A DNA stretch of 64,000 nt from Platanthera guangdongensis (lineage: Eukaryota > Streptophyta > Magnoliopsida > Asparagales > Orchidaceae), in the NCBI GenBank assembly GCA_039583875.1, contig CM077161.1, positions 60,021,885 to 60,085,884 of the forward strand, given 5' to 3'. The notes beneath the pieces are model-generated. The model saw only the letters and a list, made by a program, of their open reading frames with translations. It searched no databases and was not told where the DNA came from. Below are positions 44,301-50,300 of this stretch, piece after piece; the first letter of the stretch is position 1, and each line of letters starts with the position of its first letter. The position numbers were made by a program, and so were the translations under genes.

Positions 44301-47300
44301 TGCTTGATGATCTTCCTCATGAACTAAAGGAGCAGGCTCCCCCTCAAAAGCTGCAACAGATGTGTCAACTGTATTAATATGAAGGGGAGATGGGGTCATG
44401 TCCTCATCAACTACAGTCCTTGGAACTGTTGGAGCTTGGCCTGGCTTTTGAATTATGATTTCTCATCTGTTGATGGATGAGAGTGAGACTTTCTTCAAGT
44501 GATGAATGAATACACCGATTGACAAGTCAAAAAATTCAGGGTGCACTTGATTTAGATATAGAGAGATGATCCTTGCAAAATTAAGTGCTTTCATGTTTTC
44601 CTTAATCTTTTCAAATAACCAAGTACTTTCCAAATTCAAAGGCTTATTTTGACAGACAGAGACAGAAGAGATAGAGCAGGATGGACCAATAGTTATATTT
44701 TGTGTTGAATTGTGGGTCCCCCCCCCCAAAAAAACTATGATAAATTTGTGATATATATATATATGATTTCTATGATTGTTTTGAAATGCGTGTTGTTTTT
44801 AATTTCTTTTATCTTTTCAAGTCTTAATGCTTTATTATTTGTTATGTACGATTCACCTTAGCTTATAGGGTTTTGACTTATTCAAATAAATGGAGATTGT
44901 TGGGTATTGTATCCACAATAACCCAAATTTGAAGAAGGGCCCAGTTAGGCTAAGATGAATTGTAAATGTATTTGATATTGCATTTCAATTATGTACTTGC
45001 AGGTTTTCATTGCTAAGCACACATCAATGTCAGGTTACAGTGGGTCAGTAAACACAGAACTATACAATGTAATCCCTCATTGTGTAGGTCAATGTGTTGA
45101 CTCACATGTAATCTCTCTATTGGGGTGTACTTATATCTCAAGTACAAGAGAAGGCTCAAGAATGGTCAAGGCTTAGATTCAGAATGACAGGAATTTCTCC
45201 TAAATAAAATTCGTCGAGTATGGTTTGGAATACTCGTCGAATTCGTCGAGTATCATCTTGATACTCGTCGAATTCGTCGTGTATACCTACCCATACCTGT
45301 CGTATCCATCTTTTATACTTAGGGTAAATTCGGTGAAGAATTGAAAATTTTGTTAGGTAAAATTCACTGAGTATCGTCGTGCATACTCGTCGAATTCGTC
45401 AAATGTATCTAACGATTCTCGTCGAATGTGATAAGTGAGACGCCGAATTCGTCGAGTCCAGTCGACGCTATTTCTCTAGATTTTTTCAAGTCTTATTCGT
45501 CGAATATCAAGGCATCGAGTGTGTTGAGTCATCTCGACGATATTCGTCGATTGCTGCACTTGGCGTTGAGTGAACAAAAAGCGTCGAGTGCGTTGAGTCA
45601 TTTATCTTATACTCGACGAATTCGTCGAGTATACCAGGTGATACTCGACGAATTCGTCGAGTATGACTCTCCGCTTCGGCGTTGAGTGTATTGCAGGCCT
45701 GAGCTTATTTGGCTAAGTCTTATTCGTCGTATATCATGGACAATTCGGCGAATATACTAGTGATACTCGACGATACTCCACGAATTTGACTTAGGACATT
45801 TTTCCGAAAATTTCAAATCGCTGTTTCGGGTTGTCGGTCGGCCATGCACAGTAATTTCGAGGTTTCGTTTTTGGAAGTTTTCTTCTAACCGTTGGAAGCG
45901 ATATCCCTATAAATACCTAAGGGATACTTCCTTTCAACTTAATCGTGATTTTGCACTCAATTTCAAACATAGAAAAATTACAAAAATCAGAAATCATTCG
46001 TCCGCCGGATACGCTCTGCACGATTCGCGAATTCTCTCGATCGGCCGTCGACAACACTGCACGATTCTTCTTCATCAACCTCTACGTTTGGATTGCTGTC
46101 ATCTAAAAATCTATACTCCTCCAGATTGTGTCGATTGAAGGTTCATGATTCAAGGTCTTCAAGATTTCATTTCTCCAAGTTCTTCAAGATTCAAGATCTA
46201 CTTTTTCGAAGAACGTTGGGGTGAAGACTTGTAATTGTTTGTGTATTGTAATATTCATTTACTTTGCAGGAGATTATTCCTCCGGGTTTGTAGATCCGTT
46301 TGTGAAACGAGTTTGTAGATCCGTTTGTGCATCGAGTTTGTAGATCCGGTTGTGGATCGAGTGGTAGGAGCTTCGTCTCCGAGTTGTAGCAGTTGTGGCT
46401 CCGAGGTGTAAGATTTGAAGAAATCTGAGAGTGGTGAAGTTGCCGAATCTAGCCCTTCGTGGTAGATAGGAGAGGCGGGAAAGTGGACATACCCAACTCG
46501 GGGAACCACTATAAATCTGTGTTTGTGTGCTTGTTTTTTAAAGTGATTTTTATTCCGCAAAAAGACGCAAACATCGCCTATTCACCCCCCACTAGGTGAT
46601 TTAGGTAGGCGCTAGATACTTTCACCAACCTCACGAACAATGTTACTAAACTTCTCAAACGACGCCCAAGGAGACTGTTTGAGACCATAGATAGATTTTT
46701 CAAGCAAACAAAAACAAGACTCCCTCGTGGTCTCAAATCCGGGTGGTTAATACATGTAAACAGTTTCAGTAAGATCGTCATTCAGGAAGGCATTTTTTAT
46801 ATTCAGCTGATGTAGAGGCCACTGGCGATGAACAGTTAAGGAGAGCAGAACCCGAATCGAGTTTAACTTGGCGATAGGGGAGAAACTCTCATCATAATCA
46901 AGGTCGTATTGTTGAGTGAATCCCCGCGCCACCAGTCGAGCTTTCAAGAGATCAATTTTGTCATTCGTCGTATGTTTGATTCTAAAGATCCACTTTCAAC
47001 TAACACAGCTCTGGCCGGGAGGGAGAGAGACAAGATCCAAGTCTAACTGCCACATAGAGCAGTCATTTCCTCATCCATGGCAGCACGCCATCCCGGATGC
47101 TGGAGGGCTTCCTGCACAGAGTTGGGTATAGAAATAGAAGATGGAGAGAGAGCAAATGTAAGAAGAGCCGGAGAGATGCGATGTAAAGAAACATAAGTGG
47201 TCAAGGGATGATCCATAGAGGTTGATGTCGAATCAACAGGCCGCGAAACCATACCAGTTGAGGGAAGTTGCTGCAGGCATCAGAAGGAGGAGTACGACGA

Positions 47301-50269
47301 GTGTAGACCCGAATGACGGGCGATTTGGGGGGGACTAGCGGTGGTGGCGTAGTAGGTGTGGGAAGAAGAGGTGGAAGAGGAGATGGAACTGGAACTGGAA
47401 CTGGAGTGGGCGTGGGAAGAAGAGGTGGAAGCGAAGACGTAACTGGAACTGTGGGCCGATGTAGAGGGGGAGGAAGAAGAAGAGGATCAGCAGAAGCGGT
47501 GTGATAGGGTTGGTCCTCATGGATAGAGACATCAGCAGAGACAACCACCTTATCAGTGGCAGGATAATAACAGACATACTCTTTCTGAGTGCGAGAGAAT
47601 CCAACAAACATAGTCTTGGTAGCACGAGGGGCAAGCTTGTCCTTCGAAGGGCCAAGAGTATGGACATAACTGGTACATCCAAACACACGAGTTGTGAGAG
47701 AGAAGAGATCCTTGGATGGGTACAGGAGAGACATGGGGGCCACAAAGTGGAGGATAGACGAGGGCATGCGGTTGATAAGATGACATGTCGTGGAGACCGC
47801 AAAGTTCAAATACAGAGGGGGAACCTGCATTTGAAGCATAAGAGAGCGAGCAACTTCAAGAAGGTGGCGATTTTTCCGTTCTGCGACATCATTTTGTTGA
47901 GGGATATACGAACACGAAGTCTGGTGGATAATACCAAACTCGGCGCACAGATTGGAGAAGATTCGACAGGTATACTCACGAGCGTTATCGGTTGTTGAGG
48001 AGATAGTGGTGAGAGCAGTAGGAGGCATATCAAGAAGGTACAACCCGTTGGACAACCGCCCTCGACCAAGTATAGTCTGCATTCGTCAATCATGCACAAC
48101 AAAAGAAGAACGTGAGAAGGTTACACAACATGCAAGGTCCTGAGTAAGACGGCTAACAGAAAGAAGATTAAAGGGGGACCCCGAAACATGAAGAACTGAG
48201 GATAAGGAGAGGGAGGGGGTAAGAGTCAGATGGGAAACACCAGAAACCGGTGTCGTGTCAACATTAGCTACAATGATAAACTTAGGATAATCAGAAGCTA
48301 AGTACTGCGACGGCTTCTGCGGAGAGATATGATGTGTGGCACCCGAGTCAATAATCCAATGAGAATCGTGTGAGAGACAAGATATCCCTTCATCGGAGAT
48401 CGAGGCCACGGATCCAGAGGAGCGACTGATTACCCCTTGGAGCTGTTGAAGTTGAGCACGCAGAGCCGCGATGTCTTCACTGGCGGTAAGCGAATCTGAC
48501 TCCATGCGGACTGAGCCAAGGAGCAGCAAGAAGGCAACCTCCCTGAGCGGTTAGAACAATACCGCGGAGGAACGGGCACAGACCACATAGCCAGAGCCCG
48601 GATACTAGCCGTGCAAGAATGGAAGGCCGACAAGGTTAATGAGGATAGCGGACACAAGCAGCGACTAAGAGAAACCGCAGCGGTCACGGTGACAATGCAC
48701 CAGCGGCCAGAAAAGGACACGACCAGCTCAAAGAGGAGAACCCGCAGCGGAAAGAGACAAACCGCAGCGGTAAGGATGAACCAGTCAACGGCCAAGAAAA
48801 ACAGAAGCAAAGCGGCAAGAAGTCTGAGCTGCAGCGGATAGAGGGAACAGCGGCTAGCGAACAGACACAGGACCGTGCGGTTCGAAGAAGACCGCAACTA
48901 GAGCAAAGACCTGCGAGAAGGTACAAGACCGGGCAGTTTAGAAGCAAACTGCAACAACCCGGTAGAAGCAAACCGCAACAAACCGCGGGAAATAAGACCG
49001 GGCGGTTAAAAGCAAATCGCAACAAAGGGCAGTTAGAAGCAAACCGCAACAAACCGGTAAAAGCAGTCCGAGTGAATAAGGAGACTTCACCACAGGAAAG
49101 AACCCCGTGCGACAAGAGTGATAAGAGCAGAAGGGAGGTCGCAGCGGGTAGAGGCACGGAGGGTTAAGACAAGACCGCTGCGAGAAGAGTAAATCGCTAG
49201 GAGAGCGGTTAGAAAGCAATTGCAGCGGGAAGAACGGCGGGGCGAACAGAAAAGAGAATCCGCTGATCAAACTGGACGAGAGACCGCAGCTACAAGAAGC
49301 AGACCGCAGCGGAGAAGAGAGAGACCGCTGCTTCAAGAGAAGATTGCAGCGGTTAAGGCAAGACCGTCGCGAGTAGAATAGTGCGCAGCGATTGGGAGAG
49401 AGCAGTGGGGAGAGATCAGGTCGTGGCGGTTAAGAGAATAATAACCGCACGGGAGTGGGGACAACGTGGCAGAGAGATGAAGCTATAAAAAGGCGTAGAA
49501 AAGAGAGAGAGGATGTGGATCCATGGGAGAGAAAGAAGTGGTTAGAAAGGAAGGAAGCCGCGAAGCCGTGCGGTTAGGCAAACAAACAAGCCGCGCGGTA
49601 ACAGGAGGACTGGGCGGTTAGATAAAAATAGGTCGGACTGTTTGACTCTGAAACCATGTAGAGAAAAGGTCCAAAGCTTGTATATAATTCATGAATACCA
49701 CAAATACAAGTATAAGTACAAATATATAGGAGAGAAGAGAGAGGAAGCATCTCATACAGAAGATGTGGGACTAAACAAAAAGACTATAAATGGGCCAACT
49801 TATTGGGCCTTTACATTACTTTTCCCAATATTCTCTAACAAGTACTATCAAATTTCACATCTCCAATAGCAAAGTGGCCATCAGTTGATTTATGGCATAA
49901 AAATCTTCTGAACTAACACAAGAATACTGCTTGTCTCCACATAGTTCAAGAATATGACGAGATATCGGATGCAAAACAATCCATGTCATGTTCAACTTAT
50001 GTTAAAAACGGCATTTAACCTTAAGAAAACAAAAAATTAAACAGTAAATTTTCATGGATAAATAAATAGGCTGCACCATTGAGTAGACTTTTGACTTTAC
50101 AAATGATTTAAGATGGTTAAAGTAAACAAATATATTTCTTCAGCAAAAGCAACCACCTTTGTCTCAAACCAACAATAAGAATAAATGGTGAATGAGGACT
50201 CTGACACCCAAGTGGCTGGGATAAGGCTACTGATGATGATATAAACTTAATTAGGAGTTATAATTAAGC

Positions 50270-50300
<31 letters not shown>

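Larger units (their letters stand above)
21510..46629 (+). mobile_element. Sirevirus-like copia element (copia-1), itself interrupted by a Tat element
   Basis: Plus-strand element at 21515-46624 with perfect CCAAC target duplications at 21510-21514 and 46625-46629, inserted inside the RT of copia-0. The 5' LTR is 21515-22485 joined to 34756-35497, the 3' LTR 44898-46624. Without the nested Tat element it is about 12.8 kb. It has gag with an extended C-terminal part, broken pol, an extra ORF after pol and an inverted ORF fragment before the 3' LTR. Several stops and frameshifts make it defective. LTR divergence is about 8-11 percent in the parts compared. Confidence 0.88.
20275..49845 (-). mobile_element. 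Ty1/copia element (copia-0) inserted in the ArfGAP intron
   Basis: Minus-strand element at 20280-49840 with perfect AGTAC target duplications at 20275-20279 and 49841-49845. LTRs are 184 bp. The interior is split at 21514/46625 by copia-1. Order in transcript direction: LTR, primer site, a repetitive leader without gag, protease, integrase, reverse transcriptase (broken by copia-1), RNase H, LTR. The LTRs differ at about 11 of 184 positions, so it is an older insertion. Defective: no capsid gene is visible and RT is interrupted. Confidence 0.88.

Noticed and set aside
48430..49336. Leucine/cysteine-rich frames that look like membrane proteins
   Set aside because: They come from translating short GCGGTT/CTGC-type repeats in the copia-0 leader.
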